64,000 bases of DNA from Microbispora sp. H13382 (lineage in GTDB: Bacteria; Actinomycetota; Actinomycetes; Streptosporangiales; Streptosporangiaceae), in the NCBI RefSeq assembly GCF_014161445.1, contig NZ_JABBXA010000006.1, positions 62,001-126,000 on the forward strand, given 5' to 3'. The stretch's first letter is position 1, and the number at the start of each line of letters is the position of its first letter. The notes under the pieces are model-generated. The model saw only the letters and a program-made list of their open reading frames with translations. It was not told the DNA's origin and made no database searches. Both the position numbers and the translations under genes were made by a program. This document shows, one piece after another, positions 28,138-36,946 of this stretch.

Positions 28138-29082
28138 GTGATCACTGTCGCGCTGGCCGTCACCGACGGAATGCTGCACTTCGAGCTGTCCCTGGCGTAC
28201 GAGGTCTTCGGGACCGACCCCGGCTTGGCCGATCCCTGGTATGACCTCGTCGTCTGCGGGCCGGGCGCCGTGCGGGCCGGGCGGTTCCTGCTGGAGCCCG
28301 ACCACGGCCTCGACCGGCTCCGGCAGGCGCACACCGTGATCGTCCCGGGGTGGGCGGACGTCGACGTCGATCCGCCCGCCGATCTGGTCGACGCGGTGCG
28401 CACGGCCCACGAGTCGGGCGCACGCGTGGCCTCCCTCTGCACGGGCGCGTTCGTGCTGGCCGCCGCCGGCCTGCTGGACGGGAAGCGGGCGACCACCCAC
28501 TGGGCGCACACCCGAGACCTGGCCGCCCGCCACCCTCACGTGCAGGTGGACCCGGACGTCCTGTTCGTGGACGGCGGCAGCGTGCTCACCTCCGCCGGCA
28601 AGGCCGCGGCCATGGACCTGTGCCTGCACCTCGTCCGCCTCGACCACGGTTCGTCGGTCGCCAACGCGGTCGCCCGCCGCCTGGTCGTGCCCCCGCACCG
28701 GGACGGCGGCCAGTCGCAGTTCGTCACCACGCCGGTGCCGGCCCCGGGCAACCACCCACTCGCCGATCTGTTCCCCTGGGTGATCGAACGGCTGGACCGG
28801 CCGCTGACCGTGGAGGACCTGGCCCGCCGGGCGCGGATGAGCTCGCGCAACCTCAACCGCCACTTCAGGTCGGTGACCGGCACCACCCCGCTGCAATGGC
28901 TGCTGACCCAGCGGATCCGCCACGCCCAGGAGTTGCTGGAGACCACGGACGACGGCATCGACACCATCGCCGAGGCCACCGGCATGGGCACCGCCACGAC
29001 GCTGCGCCGGCACTTCAACCGCACGGTGGGCGTGCCTCCGGACGCCTACCGCCGTACCTTCCGCTCGCGGGTCCGCCCCTGA
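28138..29082 (+). CDS. GlxA-family transcriptional regulator (DJ-1/PfpI + AraC HTH)
   Basis: 314 residues. The N-terminal DJ-1/PfpI-like domain opens VITVALAVTDGMLHFELSLA and has the nucleophile-elbow region RVASLCTGAFVLAAAGLLDG with its Cys. The C-terminal AraC double helix-turn-helix reads RPLTVEDLARRARMSSRNLN then RHFRSVTGTTPLQWL, and HFNRTVGVPPDAYRRTF. Members bind DNA as activators and often respond to a small molecule through the amidase-like domain. Divergent to the saccharopine-dehydrogenase-like gene, which it may control. A GTG at 28099 would add 13 residues not expected in the family. Confidence 0.9.
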   Translation: MITVALAVTDGMLHFELSLAYEVFGTDPGLADPWYDLVVCGPGAVRAGRFLLEPDHGLDRLRQAHTVIVPGWADVDVDPPADLVDAVRTAHESGARVASLCTGAFVLAAAGLLDGKRATTHWAHTRDLAARHPHVQVDPDVLFVDGGSVLTSAGKAAAMDLCLHLVRLDHGSSVANAVARRLVVPPHRDGGQSQFVTTPVPAPGNHPLADLFPWVIERLDRPLTVEDLARRARMSSRNLNRHFRSVTGTTPLQWLLTQRIRHAQELLETTDDGIDTIAEATGMGTATTLRRHFNRTVGVPPDAYRRTFRSRVRP

Positions 29083-29207
29083 TGTCCCGGCAACAGGGAC
29101 CTCCCCGAGGCCTCTGGAACATAGTTCGGTAGGGTGGGGCCTGGCCGGGTTCTGGGAATTCCTCAACCGAAGGACGCGGCCGTAAAAACCTGGAGGTTTG
29201 CACCTAA

Positions 29208-29223
29208 GCTACCGACGGGTAAC
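29208..29223. promoter_or_regulatory. Candidate operator upstream of etfBA
   Basis: GCTACCGACGGGTAAC is an imperfect inverted repeat (arms GYTACC) in the otherwise gene-free 299 bp between the GlxA gene and etfB. It lies about 160 bp before the etfB start. The form fits a TetR-type site such as those controlling beta-oxidation genes; the regulator is not identified. ATACCG follows directly. Confidence 0.35.
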
Positions 29224-29381
29224 ATACCGCCTGGGGGGACCAGGGTCATCTCGACACCCGGGCCACCTGCACAGGCGCGCCCGCGAGCACCTGGCAGTCT
29301 TGCATCACGTGCGCGTACCCCGCGCCACGTACCGAGAACCGCGGCGTCAGCCGTACGGAAAGGGGAGGTCGGCCACCGGCC

Positions 29382-30161
29382 ATGAACATCGTCGTCTGCG
29401 TGAAGCAGGTCCCCGACACGGCGACCGAGCGCAAGCTGAGGTCCGATGACAAGACGCTCGACCGCGACGCCGCCGACGGCGTCGTGAACGAGCTCGACGA
29501 GTACGCGGTCGAGGAGGCGCTGCGGCTCAAGGAGGCCCATGGGGGCGAGGTCACCGTCCTCAGCATGGGTCCAGCCAAGGCGACCGAGACCATCCGCAAG
29601 GCCCTGGCGATGGGCGCCGACAAGGCGGTGCACCTGCACGACGACGCGCTGCACGGCTCGGACGCCCTGGGCACCTCCTACGCCATCTCCCAGGCCCTGA
29701 AGAAGATCGGCTACGACCTGGTCATCCTGGGTTCCGAGTCGACCGACGCCCGCACCGGCATGCTCGCCGCGATGCTGGCCGAGCGGCTCGGCGCCCCGCA
29801 GCTCACGCTCGCCAGCAAGGTCGAGGTCGATGGCACCTCGATCCGGGTCGAGCGGATCACCGACTACGGCTACGACAAGGTCGAGGCGTCGCTGCCCGCC
29901 GTCGTGTCCGTGGTCGAGAAGATCAACGAGCCGCGCTACCCGTCGTTCAAGGGCATCATGGCCGCCAAGAAGAAGCCCGTCGAGACGCTCGGCGTCGCCG
30001 ACGCGGAGATCGCGGCCGACCAGGTGGGCCTGGCGAACTCCTGGAGCGAGGTCGTCGAGTTCGCCGCCGCCCCGCCGCGTGCCGCGGGCACCGTGATCAA
30101 GGACGAGGGCGACGGCGGGGCCAAGGCCGCCGAGTTCCTCGCGTCGAAGAAGTTCATCTGA
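29382..30161 (+). CDS. etfB: Electron transfer flavoprotein beta subunit
   Basis: 259 residues. Receives electrons from acyl-CoA and related dehydrogenases as a heterodimer with EtfA and binds AMP. MNIVVCVKQVPDTATERKLR is the classic start; LNELDEYAVEEALRLKE-like sequence (VVNELDEYAVEEALRLKEAH) and LSMGPAKATETIRKALAMGADKAVH are family hallmarks, as is VEKINEPRYPSFKGIMAAKKK in the C-terminal arm. AAGGGGAGG lies 13-20 nt upstream. etfA follows after 11 bp, so they form an operon. The pair sits before nifS as in other actinomycetes. Confidence 0.96.
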   Translation: MNIVVCVKQVPDTATERKLRSDDKTLDRDAADGVVNELDEYAVEEALRLKEAHGGEVTVLSMGPAKATETIRKALAMGADKAVHLHDDALHGSDALGTSYAISQALKKIGYDLVILGSESTDARTGMLAAMLAERLGAPQLTLASKVEVDGTSIRVERITDYGYDKVEASLPAVVSVVEKINEPRYPSFKGIMAAKKKPVETLGVADAEIAADQVGLANSWSEVVEFAAAPPRAAGTVIKDEGDGGAKAAEFLASKKFI

Positions 30162-30172
30162 GGGGCCCCGTG

Positions 30173-31126
30173 ATGAGTGAGATTCTGGTTCTCGTCGAGC
30201 ACGTCGACGGTGACGTCAAGAAGGTCACCCTCGAACTGCTGACCCTGGCCCGGTCGCTGGGCACACCGGCCGCCGTATGGGCCGGCCCCGGCTACTCCGA
30301 CGCCGCGAAGGCCAGGCTCGCCGAGTACGGCGCCGAGAAGATCTACGTGGCGGCGGCCGACGAGATCGGCGACTACGTGGCGGCGCCCAAGGCCGAGGTG
30401 CTGGCGCACCTGGTGACCGAGCGCTCCCCGGCCGCGGTCTTCCTCGCCGCGACCGGCGAGGGCAAGGAGATCGCCGGCCGCCTCGCGATCAAGACGGACT
30501 CCGGTGTGATCTCGGACGCGGTGGGCGTCGGCGAGGGCTTCGTCGCCGAGCAGTCCATCTTCGGCGGCGGCGTCAACGTCCACAGCCGCGTGACCAAGGG
30601 CACGCCGATCATCACGGTCCGCCCGAACAGCACCGCCCCCGTCGCCGCCGCCGCGGCCGGCGCCGAGGAGAAGGTGGAGGTCGCGCTGTCGGACGCCGCC
30701 CGCGCGGCCAGGATCGTCGAGCGGGTCGTCCAGGAGAAGGGTGCCCGTCCCGAGCTCACCGAGGCCGCGATCGTGGTCTCCGGCGGCCGGGGCGTGGGCT
30801 CGGGCGAGAACTTCGCGATCATCGAGAAGCTCGCCGACGCGCTCGGCGCGGCCGTGGGCGCCTCGCGTGCCGCGACCGACGCCGGCTGGTACCCGCACCA
30901 GTTCCAGGTCGGGCAGACGGGCAAGACCGTGTCTCCGCAGCTCTACATCGCGGCCGGCATCTCCGGGGCCATCCAGCACCGGGCCGGCATGCAGACCTCC
31001 AAGACCATCGTCGTGATCAACAAGGACGCCGAGGCGCCCCTGTTCGAGATCGCCGACTTCGGTGTCGTGGGCGACCTGTTCCAGGTCGTGCCGCAGCTCA
31101 CCGAGGAGGTCGACAAGCGCAAGTGA
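30173..31126 (+). CDS. etfA: Electron transfer flavoprotein alpha subunit
   Basis: 317 residues; binds FAD and passes electrons to the ETF:quinone oxidoreductase. It begins [20 protein letters not shown]. The C-terminal FAD domain is intact: [63 protein letters not shown] and [25 protein letters not shown] at 30173 is chosen because GAGGGG is correctly spaced; GTG at 30170 is the alternative. A strong hairpin follows the stop. Confidence 0.96.
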   Translation: MSEILVLVEHVDGDVKKVTLELLTLARSLGTPAAVWAGPGYSDAAKARLAEYGAEKIYVAAADEIGDYVAAPKAEVLAHLVTERSPAAVFLAATGEGKEIAGRLAIKTDSGVISDAVGVGEGFVAEQSIFGGGVNVHSRVTKGTPIITVRPNSTAPVAAAAAGAEEKVEVALSDAARAARIVERVVQEKGARPELTEAAIVVSGGRGVGSGENFAIIEKLADALGAAVGASRAATDAGWYPHQFQVGQTGKTVSPQLYIAAGISGAIQHRAGMQTSKTIVVINKDAEAPLFEIADFGVVGDLFQVVPQLTEEVDKRK

Positions 31127-31133
31127 CGCGTCC

Positions 31134-31165
31134 GGCCCGTGCCGTGTGTCCACACGGCACGGGCC
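31134..31165. terminator. Bidirectional terminator between etfA and the MFS gene
   Basis: GGCCCGTGCCGTGTG (31134-31148) and CACACGGCACGGGCC (31151-31165) form a perfect 15-bp stem with a 2-nt centre. It starts 7 nt after the etfA stop and serves the convergent MFS gene as well, whose stop is at 31198. Confidence 0.8.
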
Positions 31166-31197
31166 CGGAAGTCCCCGACCTGAGCGCCGCCCACGCG

Positions 31198-32409
31198 TCA
31201 GGCGGCCGCGCGGAGGCGGGTCTTCTCGTCCCCCGGCCGGACCGGCAGCGGGATGATCTCCGTACGGGACGCGGGCAGCAGTCGTGCGGCCACGGCGATG
31301 ACGACGCCGAGGACGACCGCCACACCCATCGCGGCCCGCAGCGACGCCGCGCTGGACAGGAAGCCGATCACCACGGGACCGAGCAGCAGGCCCGCGTAGC
31401 CCATGGCGCTCGCCTGCGCGATCGCCGGGCCGGGCTCGGGCGTCGCGGTCCCCGCCAGCGACAGCGCCATCGGTGAGATCGTCGCCACCGACAGCCCGAT
31501 GAAGAACAGCCCGGCCACGGCCGCCATGGTCACCGGCGCGGCGATGACCACGAGGAACGTGAGCGCGGTGGCGGCGCCGGAGAACGCGACCAGCCCGCGG
31601 GCGCCGTAGCGGCCGCGCAGCCGGTCACCGGCCAGCCGGGCGAGCAGCATGCCCGCCTCGAACACCGGGTAGCCGAGCGCGGCGACCGCCTCGGAGGCGT
31701 GCAGCGTGCCGATGAGGTACAGGCCGTTCCAGTCGGCGACGACGCCCTCCACCATGAACGCGGCGAAGGTGATCGCACCGAGCAGGTAGACGACCCCGGG
31801 CAGCCTGCGCCGGGAGCGGGCGGACGACGCGGCGCCGGCCGTCCGCTGCGCGGCATCGGGCAGGTGCATGCGGCTGAGAGCCAGCGCGGCCGGCACCGAC
31901 ACCAGGGCGACGACCAGGATGTGGGCGGTGAGGGACAGCCCCAGGGCGATGGCCGCCGTGCCGAGCAGGCCCGCCGAGATCGCGCCGACGCACCATCCCG
32001 CGTGCATGCCGCTCATGATCGGGCGGCCGTACGCGCGCTCGACGGCCGAGCCCTGGGCGTTCATGCCGACGTCGACCGCGCCGAAGGCCATGCCGAACAA
32101 CGCGGCGGCCACGGCCAGCACGGGGAAGGACGGCGCGAACGCGACGAGGACCAGTGACGCCGCGCACAGAGGGGCGGCCGCGCGCAGGACGCCGCGGCTG
32201 CCGAACCTGGCCAGGACGACGCGCATGACCTGCATGGTGAGCAGCGCGCCGAGCCCCCAGCTGAGCAGGGTGAGCCCGACCGACGACTCCGGCAGGCGGA
32301 GCCGGTCGGCCAGCGCCGGGAGGCGCACGGTGAAGGTTCCACACATCAGGCCGGCCAGGACGAAGGTGAGGACTGCCCCGTGACGGGCCTTCCTCAAAGC
32401 GCGGGTCAT
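31198..32409 (-). CDS. Major facilitator superfamily transporter
   Basis: 403 residues with about 12 hydrophobic helices, probably a proton-coupled efflux carrier. The first helices read ARHGAVLTFVLAGLMCGTFT and SVGLTLLSWGLGALLTMQVM; a charged central loop (LPDAAQRTAGAASSARSRRR) divides the two halves. The family resembles the ProP/YbjJ-like inner membrane MFS carriers; the substrate is unknown. ATG at 32409 is preceded by AAGGAAG. A TetR gene lies 139 bp upstream on the same strand with its operator, so this is a regulator-exporter unit. Confidence 0.88.
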   Translation of the reverse strand: MTRALRKARHGAVLTFVLAGLMCGTFTVRLPALADRLRLPESSVGLTLLSWGLGALLTMQVMRVVLARFGSRGVLRAAAPLCAASLVLVAFAPSFPVLAVAAALFGMAFGAVDVGMNAQGSAVERAYGRPIMSGMHAGWCVGAISAGLLGTAAIALGLSLTAHILVVALVSVPAALALSRMHLPDAAQRTAGAASSARSRRRLPGVVYLLGAITFAAFMVEGVVADWNGLYLIGTLHASEAVAALGYPVFEAGMLLARLAGDRLRGRYGARGLVAFSGAATALTFLVVIAAPVTMAAVAGLFFIGLSVATISPMALSLAGTATPEPGPAIAQASAMGYAGLLLGPVVIGFLSSAASLRAAMGVAVVLGVVIAVAARLLPASRTEIIPLPVRPGDEKTRLRAAA

Positions 32410-32548
32410 CACAGCTTCCTTTCCAGGTGTGTCAAGTGGGTTTCCGAGCCCGGATTTACGGGCAGACACCAGCAGGTCGCCCTTTCACGGCAATGCCGGA
32501 AGGAAGGGCGACCACCAAGTGGGAGTTCGGGGGCTTACAAGAGACGCG

Positions 32549-33040
32549 CTACAGCAGGGCGAGCAGCCTGGCGCGGATCGCGGCGTAGTCGATGATCGCC
32601 GCACAGTGGGTGGCGACCTCCCAGACGCCCTCACAGGCCAGCCGTACGACCTGGGACGCCAGGGGATCGGGCTCGTCGTCCAGGCCGTCCCGCATCCAGC
32701 GGGCCATCGCCCCGCGCAGCGGCGCGAGCAGTTCGGGATCGCCGGCCGCGCCCGTGACCACGGCCCATCGTCGCAGCCGGCCGGTCTCCACGGCCTCGAA
32801 CGTCGCGGCGAGGTACGCCCGGGTGTAGGTGCTCTCCGACTGCGCCTCGATCAGCGCGTCGAAGTCGGCGATCAGGCGCTCGATCATGCCTTTGACGAGC
32901 GCTTCCTTGCTGGCGAAGTGGTAGAGGAGGCCGCCCTTGCTGACGCCGGCGCGCTCGGCCACCGCCGCCAGGGTCAGGGCCTGGGCGCCCTGGTCCTGGA
33001 GCAGGCCCTCGGCCGCGTCCAGCAGTTCGTCCCTCCTCAT
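32549..33040 (-). CDS. TetR-family transcriptional regulator
   Basis: 163 residues, at the short end for TetR. The N-terminal helix-turn-helix is [20 protein letters not shown] then [20 protein letters not shown]. The C-terminal ligand domain resembles the TetR_C_33/YxaF-like group. ATG at 33040 is fixed by a TACAGT box ending 7 nt upstream and by a perfect operator overlapping that promoter, so the gene is almost certainly autorepressed. The longer frame to 33097 would place the operator inside the coding sequence. The MFS gene downstream is the likely target. Confidence 0.9.
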   Translation of the reverse strand: MRRDELLDAAEGLLQDQGAQALTLAAVAERAGVSKGGLLYHFASKEALVKGMIERLIADFDALIEAQSESTYTRAYLAATFEAVETGRLRRWAVVTGAAGDPELLAPLRGAMARWMRDGLDDEPDPLASQVVRLACEGVWEVATHCAAIIDYAAIRARLLALL

Positions 33041-33052
33041 GCCGTCCACTGT

Positions 33053-33066
33053 ACCGTCTGGACGGT
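33053..33066. promoter_or_regulatory. TetR operator overlapping the tetR promoter
   Basis: ACCGTC-TG-GACGGT is a perfect inverted repeat. Its left edge touches the TACAGT -10 box (33053-33048, minus strand), which ends 7 nt before the TetR ATG. Binding here would block the spacer between -35 and -10. The cysteine desulfurase starts 78 bp away in the other direction and could also be affected. Confidence 0.65.
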
Positions 33067-33143
33067 TTAGTTGCGACACGTTATCGGTGTCCTCCATCTA
33101 CCCGGATACGCTTGGTGGGCTGAATACGTGTCAGGGAGGGGTC

Positions 33144-34298
33144 GTGGGAGCTGCGTATCTGGACCATGCCTCGACCACGCCGATGCTGCCCGAGGCGATC
33201 CAGGCGATGACGGCCCAGCTCGGACAGGTCGGCAATCCCTCGTCCCTGCACGCGGCCGGGCGCCGCGCCCGGCGGGTCGTCGAGGAATCGCGCGAGACCA
33301 TCGCCTGCGCGCTCGGCGCCCGCCCGAGCGAGGTCGTGTTCACGGCCGGTGGCACCGAGGCCGACAACCTCGCCATCAAGGGCCTCTACTGGGCGAGGAA
33401 GCGGCCCAGGATCCTGATCAGCTCGGTCGAGCACCACGCCGCCCTCGACCCCGCCCACTGGCTCGGCGACAACCACGGCGCCCGCGTCGAGCTGCTGGAG
33501 GTGGACGAGCAGGGCCGGGTGCATCCGGAGACGCTGCGCGAGGCCATCGCCCGCGACCCGGACGACGTGGCCCTCGTGAGCGTCATGTGGGCCAACAACG
33601 AGGTGGGCACCGTGCAGCCGGTGCGCGTGCTGGCCGCCATCGCGCACGAGTACGGCATCCCCTTCCACACCGACGCCGTGCAGGCGGTCGGTCAGCTTCC
33701 GGTCTCGTTCGCCGAGTCCGGCGTCGACGCCATGACCGTCTCCGGCCACAAGGTCGGCGGCCCCGTGGGTGTGGGGGCGCTGCTGCTGGCCCGCGGCGTC
33801 GATCCGGTTCCGGTCCTGCACGGAGGCGGGCAGGAACGTGACATCCGCTCCGGCACTCTCGACGCGCCGGCCATCGCCGGATTCGCGGCGGCGGTCGAGA
33901 CGGCCGTCGCGCGGCAGCCCGCCATGGCCGAGCGGCTGTCGGCGCTCCGTGACGACCTGATCGAGCGCGTACGGCGGGCCGTGCCCGACGTGGTGCTGAA
34001 CGGCGACCCGGTGAACCGGCTGCCGGGCAACGCCCACTTCTCGTTCCCCGGCTGTGAGGGGGACGCCCTGCTCATGCTCCTCGACGCCAAGGGCGTGGAG
34101 TGCTCCACCGGCTCGGCCTGCTCCGCCGGGGTGGCCCAGCCGTCCCACGTGCTGCTGGCGATGGGCCAGGACGGCGTGCGGGCCCGTGGCTCATTGCGCT
34201 TCTCTCTCGGTCACACGTCCGTGGAGGAGGACGTCGACCGCGTCGCGGACGTCATCGGGCACGTCGTCGAGCGCGCCCGGCGCGCCGGTTTGTCGTAA
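33144..34298 (+). CDS. Cysteine desulfurase (NifS/IscS-type)
   Basis: 384 residues; PLP enzyme that takes sulfur from cysteine, here probably for MnmA tRNA thiolation and other sulfur transfer. [16 protein letters not shown] is the usual start, [14 protein letters not shown] and [14 protein letters not shown] follow, the PLP lysine is K203 in [10 protein letters not shown], and the mobile cysteine loop is [12 protein letters not shown] (C320, C326). GTG at 33144 has GGGAGGGG 3-10 nt upstream. mnmA lies 5 kb downstream in the same orientation; in related genomes they are closer, so the intervening redox operon looks like a later arrangement. Confidence 0.93.
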   Translation: MGAAYLDHASTTPMLPEAIQAMTAQLGQVGNPSSLHAAGRRARRVVEESRETIACALGARPSEVVFTAGGTEADNLAIKGLYWARKRPRILISSVEHHAALDPAHWLGDNHGARVELLEVDEQGRVHPETLREAIARDPDDVALVSVMWANNEVGTVQPVRVLAAIAHEYGIPFHTDAVQAVGQLPVSFAESGVDAMTVSGHKVGGPVGVGALLLARGVDPVPVLHGGGQERDIRSGTLDAPAIAGFAAAVETAVARQPAMAERLSALRDDLIERVRRAVPDVVLNGDPVNRLPGNAHFSFPGCEGDALLMLLDAKGVECSTGSACSAGVAQPSHVLLAMGQDGVRARGSLRFSLGHTSVEEDVDRVADVIGHVVERARRAGLS

Positions 34299-34322
34299 CT
34301 TGCCCTGTTTGTCCCCAGATGG

Positions 34323-34340
34323 CTCGGGCACGGGCCCGAG
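34323..34340 (+). terminator. Hairpin directly before the 106-residue ORF
   Basis: CTCGGGC (34323-34329) and GCCCGAG (34334-34340) pair around an ACGG loop, 25 nt after the cysteine desulfurase stop. The last paired base is 1 nt before the next ATG. It could end the desulfurase transcript or fold back the start region of the following gene. Confidence 0.4.
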
Positions 34341-34341
34341 T

Positions 34342-34662
34342 ATGACCCAGCAAACGCACAAGACGAGGGTGGCGGGCGTCGACGCCGACCTCGACATGCT
34401 GTTCAACCGGGTCGGCGAACTGCGCGAGCTGGCCTCGGACCCGGAGCGGCCGCCTGACGGCGGGCGCGTCTACGACTTCCGCGTCCGCTGGGGCATCGCG
34501 ATCGCGGGCAGGCTGGAGCGGCTGGCCCACTACCACGCCAGGGGCCGGCTCGCGCCGGACGAGCGCGTGCGGTACGAGGCGCTGCGGGCGCGGTTGCGGG
34601 AGGCACTGCCGCTGATGGACCGACTGCCCGTCCCGCGCCCGCGTGTCCCCCTCGTCCGATAG
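34342..34662 (+). CDS. Small conserved-looking hypothetical protein
   Basis: 106 residues, no family recognised. It reads as a soluble, mostly helical protein: VDADLDMLFNRVGELRELAS, then DFRVRWGIAIAGRLERLAHY and ERVRYEALRARLREALPLMD, ending with a basic PRPRVPLVR tail. Third-position GC supports coding. ATG at 34342 is the first sensible start; no free ribosome-binding site is visible because the preceding bases form a hairpin. It is convergent with the zinc-ribbon gene of the redox operon (22 bp apart). Confidence 0.6.
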   Translation: MTQQTHKTRVAGVDADLDMLFNRVGELRELASDPERPPDGGRVYDFRVRWGIAIAGRLERLAHYHARGRLAPDERVRYEALRARLREALPLMDRLPVPRPRVPLVR

Positions 34663-34683
34663 GGCTGGGGTGCCGGACACGCC

Positions 34684-34938
34684 CTAACGGTCCAGGAATT
34701 CCCGGGCCCGGAGCCTGATGCCGGTATACCTCGCCGGGCACGAGGGGTTGGCGCAGGTGAGCCCGATCATGTACGCGTCGGTGGGCTCGCTGTGGAAGAC
34801 GAACCCGAGGAACAGGGCGTCGCCGATCACGAGGTCGACGCCTCCGCAGGCCCGGCATACGGTGTGCTCGGAGCGCAGACGGGCGCGCACCCGCTCCCGC
34901 TGGCTGCCGCCGAGCGGCATGACCTCGGGCCGCGCCAT
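34684..34938 (-). CDS. Small CxxC zinc-ribbon-like protein, last gene of the redox operon
   Basis: 84 residues. Two cysteine pairs, VCRACGG and CANPSCPARY, separated by about 32 residues, suggest one zinc (or iron) site. The rest has no recognisable domain, and there is no signal peptide or membrane segment. Its ATG shares one base with the stop of the cytochrome b-molybdopterin gene (TGATG), so translation is coupled. A structural or maturation role for the upstream oxidoreductase is possible but only positional. Confidence 0.75.
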   Translation of the reverse strand: MARPEVMPLGGSQRERVRARLRSEHTVCRACGGVDLVIGDALFLGFVFHSEPTDAYMIGLTCANPSCPARYTGIRLRAREFLDR

Positions 34939-36428
34939 CAGATGCCCACCTCCATGTCGAAGTGGACGTTGTCCTCGCGCCAGCCGCCCATCCCGTCGCC
35001 GACCAGCCGGTAGTCGGACAGGAACTCGATGTCGTGGATCCACTTGGCCATCTTGAAACCGAGCTGGTTCTCCAGGCGCAGCCGCAGCGGGGCGCCGTGC
35101 TCGATCGGCAGCGGCTCGCCGTTCATCTCGTAGGCCAGCAGGGTCTGCGGGTGATGGGCCAGCTCCAGATCGATGATTTCGTAGAAGTGTCCCTCGCCGG
35201 GGGCGCTCGGCTCGTCCCTCCCGTTGTCCTGCATGGTCAGGAAGCAGATGTAGCGGGCTTCCGGCAGCGGCCTGACCAGGTCGAGCAGGTCGCGCAGCGG
35301 CAGGCCGGTCCACTCGCCGACGCTCGACCAGCCCTGGATGCAGTGGTGCAGCACGCACTGGGACTGCCGGGTGTTCAGGGCCCGCAGGTCCTCCAGCGTG
35401 AGGACCACCGGGTTTTCGACCAGGCCGCCGACAGTGAGCCGCCACGGCGCGAAGTCGTGCACCGCCATGATCTTGTACGTGTCGCTGTCCGGCGGTTTGC
35501 CGTTCACCCGGTGCTGGGCGGCCACCGCCGCCTTCGGATAGTGCTGGTGAGAGGTGGCGGGGCGGAGCAGCGCCCTGCGGAGCGCCATGACCACCGCGCC
35601 GAGGACGCGCTGGACCATGCGCGGACGCCGCAGGGACCACACGGTCACCGCGATGTTCACGCCGATGATCGCGGCGATGATGACGAGCGAGACCCACAGA
35701 CCTCCCACCGGCGCGTCCCCGTGCCCGAAGATCATGAGGGAGTTCTCGCGGCCCCAGCCCCAGACGGCGAGCATCAGCAGGTGGACGGCGGTGAAGGCGA
35801 GGAAGGCGAGCAGGACGAAGAAGTGCAGGCTGCGCACCCGCTGGCGGCCGCCCCACAGCCGCAGGAACCAGGGGAAGCGGGCGTCGACCGCGGGTGACTG
35901 CGCGAGCCCGCTCAGGATCGCGACCGGCGCGAGCACGAAGATCACCAGCGCGTACGCCAGCTTCTGCAGCGCGTCGAACGGCTCGCCGGGCAGGTGCGGG
36001 GGAAGCCGGAAGCTCAGGTAGGTGAGGAGGTCGTGCCACGCCTGGGGGAGGATGCCCCAGGACGTCGGGATGTAGCGGCGCCACTGGCCGGTGGCGAACA
36101 GCAGCGCGACGTAGGTCACGCCGGCGAGGACCCAGCCGATCGCGACGAAGAAGTGCCAGTGCCGGCCCATGCCGAGATTCCTGTGCCCCGGCAGGGAGAT
36201 GATCGGGGAGTAGGACTCCTCCTCGTCCAGCGTGTCGTACAGCTTGTCCTTCGGCATGGTCTTGCGGGTGAACCTCGCCCACTCGGAGCCGGGCCTGCTG
36301 TCGTCGCGCCCGTACAGCTTGGGGTGGGTGGCCAGGATCTCGATTCCGCTGCGCACCATCAGCGTGATGAACAGCGCGTTGATCCAGTGCTCGACCCGGA
36401 GCCATGCGGGAAAGCCGTAGACGTCCAC
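34938..36428 (-). CDS. Cytochrome b561-like / molybdopterin oxidoreductase fusion protein
   Basis: 496 residues. The N-terminal half (1-280) is a di-haem cytochrome b-like membrane domain with about 4-5 helices and His-rich starts: WLRVEHWINALFITLMVRSG, MGRHWHFFVAIGWVLAGVTY, VRSLHFFVLLAFLAFTAVHL. The C-terminal half (about 310-496) is a SuoX/YedY-fold Moco domain, with QCVLHHCIQGWSSVGEWTGL carrying the probable Mo-ligand Cys, and LGFKMAKWIHDIEFL. No twin-arginine signal is visible, so the side of the membrane on which the Moco domain lies is unclear. GTG at 36428 has GAGG 6 nt upstream. Electron donor or acceptor and substrate are unknown. Confidence 0.85.
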   Translation of the reverse strand: MDVYGFPAWLRVEHWINALFITLMVRSGIEILATHPKLYGRDDSRPGSEWARFTRKTMPKDKLYDTLDEEESYSPIISLPGHRNLGMGRHWHFFVAIGWVLAGVTYVALLFATGQWRRYIPTSWGILPQAWHDLLTYLSFRLPPHLPGEPFDALQKLAYALVIFVLAPVAILSGLAQSPAVDARFPWFLRLWGGRQRVRSLHFFVLLAFLAFTAVHLLMLAVWGWGRENSLMIFGHGDAPVGGLWVSLVIIAAIIGVNIAVTVWSLRRPRMVQRVLGAVVMALRRALLRPATSHQHYPKAAVAAQHRVNGKPPDSDTYKIMAVHDFAPWRLTVGGLVENPVVLTLEDLRALNTRQSQCVLHHCIQGWSSVGEWTGLPLRDLLDLVRPLPEARYICFLTMQDNGRDEPSAPGEGHFYEIIDLELAHHPQTLLAYEMNGEPLPIEHGAPLRLRLENQLGFKMAKWIHDIEFLSDYRLVGDGMGGWREDNVHFDMEVGI

Positions 36429-36439
36429 CGTCGCCTCAC

Positions 36440-36946
36440 TCAGTCGTACCAGTCGCGTCGCCGGGGATAGGCCACGTTGACCCCGGTGAGGACGCTGCCG
36501 TGCAGGGCGAGGAACAGCGCCGCGACGCCCATGGTCACCGTGCCGAGGGGGCAGTCCCACCGCCCCGCGAGCAGCGGCATGCCGGGCAGGCCGGCGGTGC
36601 GGCTGGCGAGGTACACCGCGAGCGCCACCACCGAGACCAGCGAGCCGAGCCGCCATCCGGCCCTGGCCGGGCCGGGCAGCGACATCAGCGCGATCGCCAC
36701 CAGCGATCCGGTGACGATCAGCGCCCGGTACACGTTCAGATAGGCCGGGTCGGCCGTGCCGCCGTCGATCAGGTAAGCGTGGGCGGCGGCCAGACCGGCC
36801 ATCAGCGTGACTCCGGCGGCGGTCGTCGTCCTCGGCAGGTCGAAGGCGAAATACTCCAGGAGCGTGGCCAGCCTGCCGAGCCCCGAGTACCGCATCACGA
36901 CCGTCGTGAGCGGCCCTCGCCCGATCTCGTGACCTCCCGCCGTCAC
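36440..36946 (-). CDS. Four-helix membrane protein of the redox operon
   Basis: 168 residues, no family recognised. Four hydrophobic segments lie at about 42-62, 70-92, 97-115 and 135-157 (for example AGVTLMAGLAAAHAYLI and VTMGVAALFLALHGSVLTGV). A short N-terminal tail and the C-terminal tail VAYPRRRDWYD flank them. Only a few His residues are present, so haem binding is not evident. GTG at 36946 overlaps the hemerythrin stop (GTGA), and the fusion gene begins 11 nt after its own stop. It may be a subunit or anchor for the cytochrome b-Moco protein. Confidence 0.75.
   Translation of the reverse strand: MTAGGHEIGRGPLTTVVMRYSGLGRLATLLEYFAFDLPRTTTAAGVTLMAGLAAAHAYLIDGGTADPAYLNVYRALIVTGSLVAIALMSLPGPARAGWRLGSLVSVVALAVYLASRTAGLPGMPLLAGRWDCPLGTVTMGVAALFLALHGSVLTGVNVAYPRRRDWYD

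Noticed and set aside
33041..33097. Longer N-terminus for the TetR protein
   Set aside because: The extension would run through the operator and the -10 box, and the family begins at the helix following MRRDELL.
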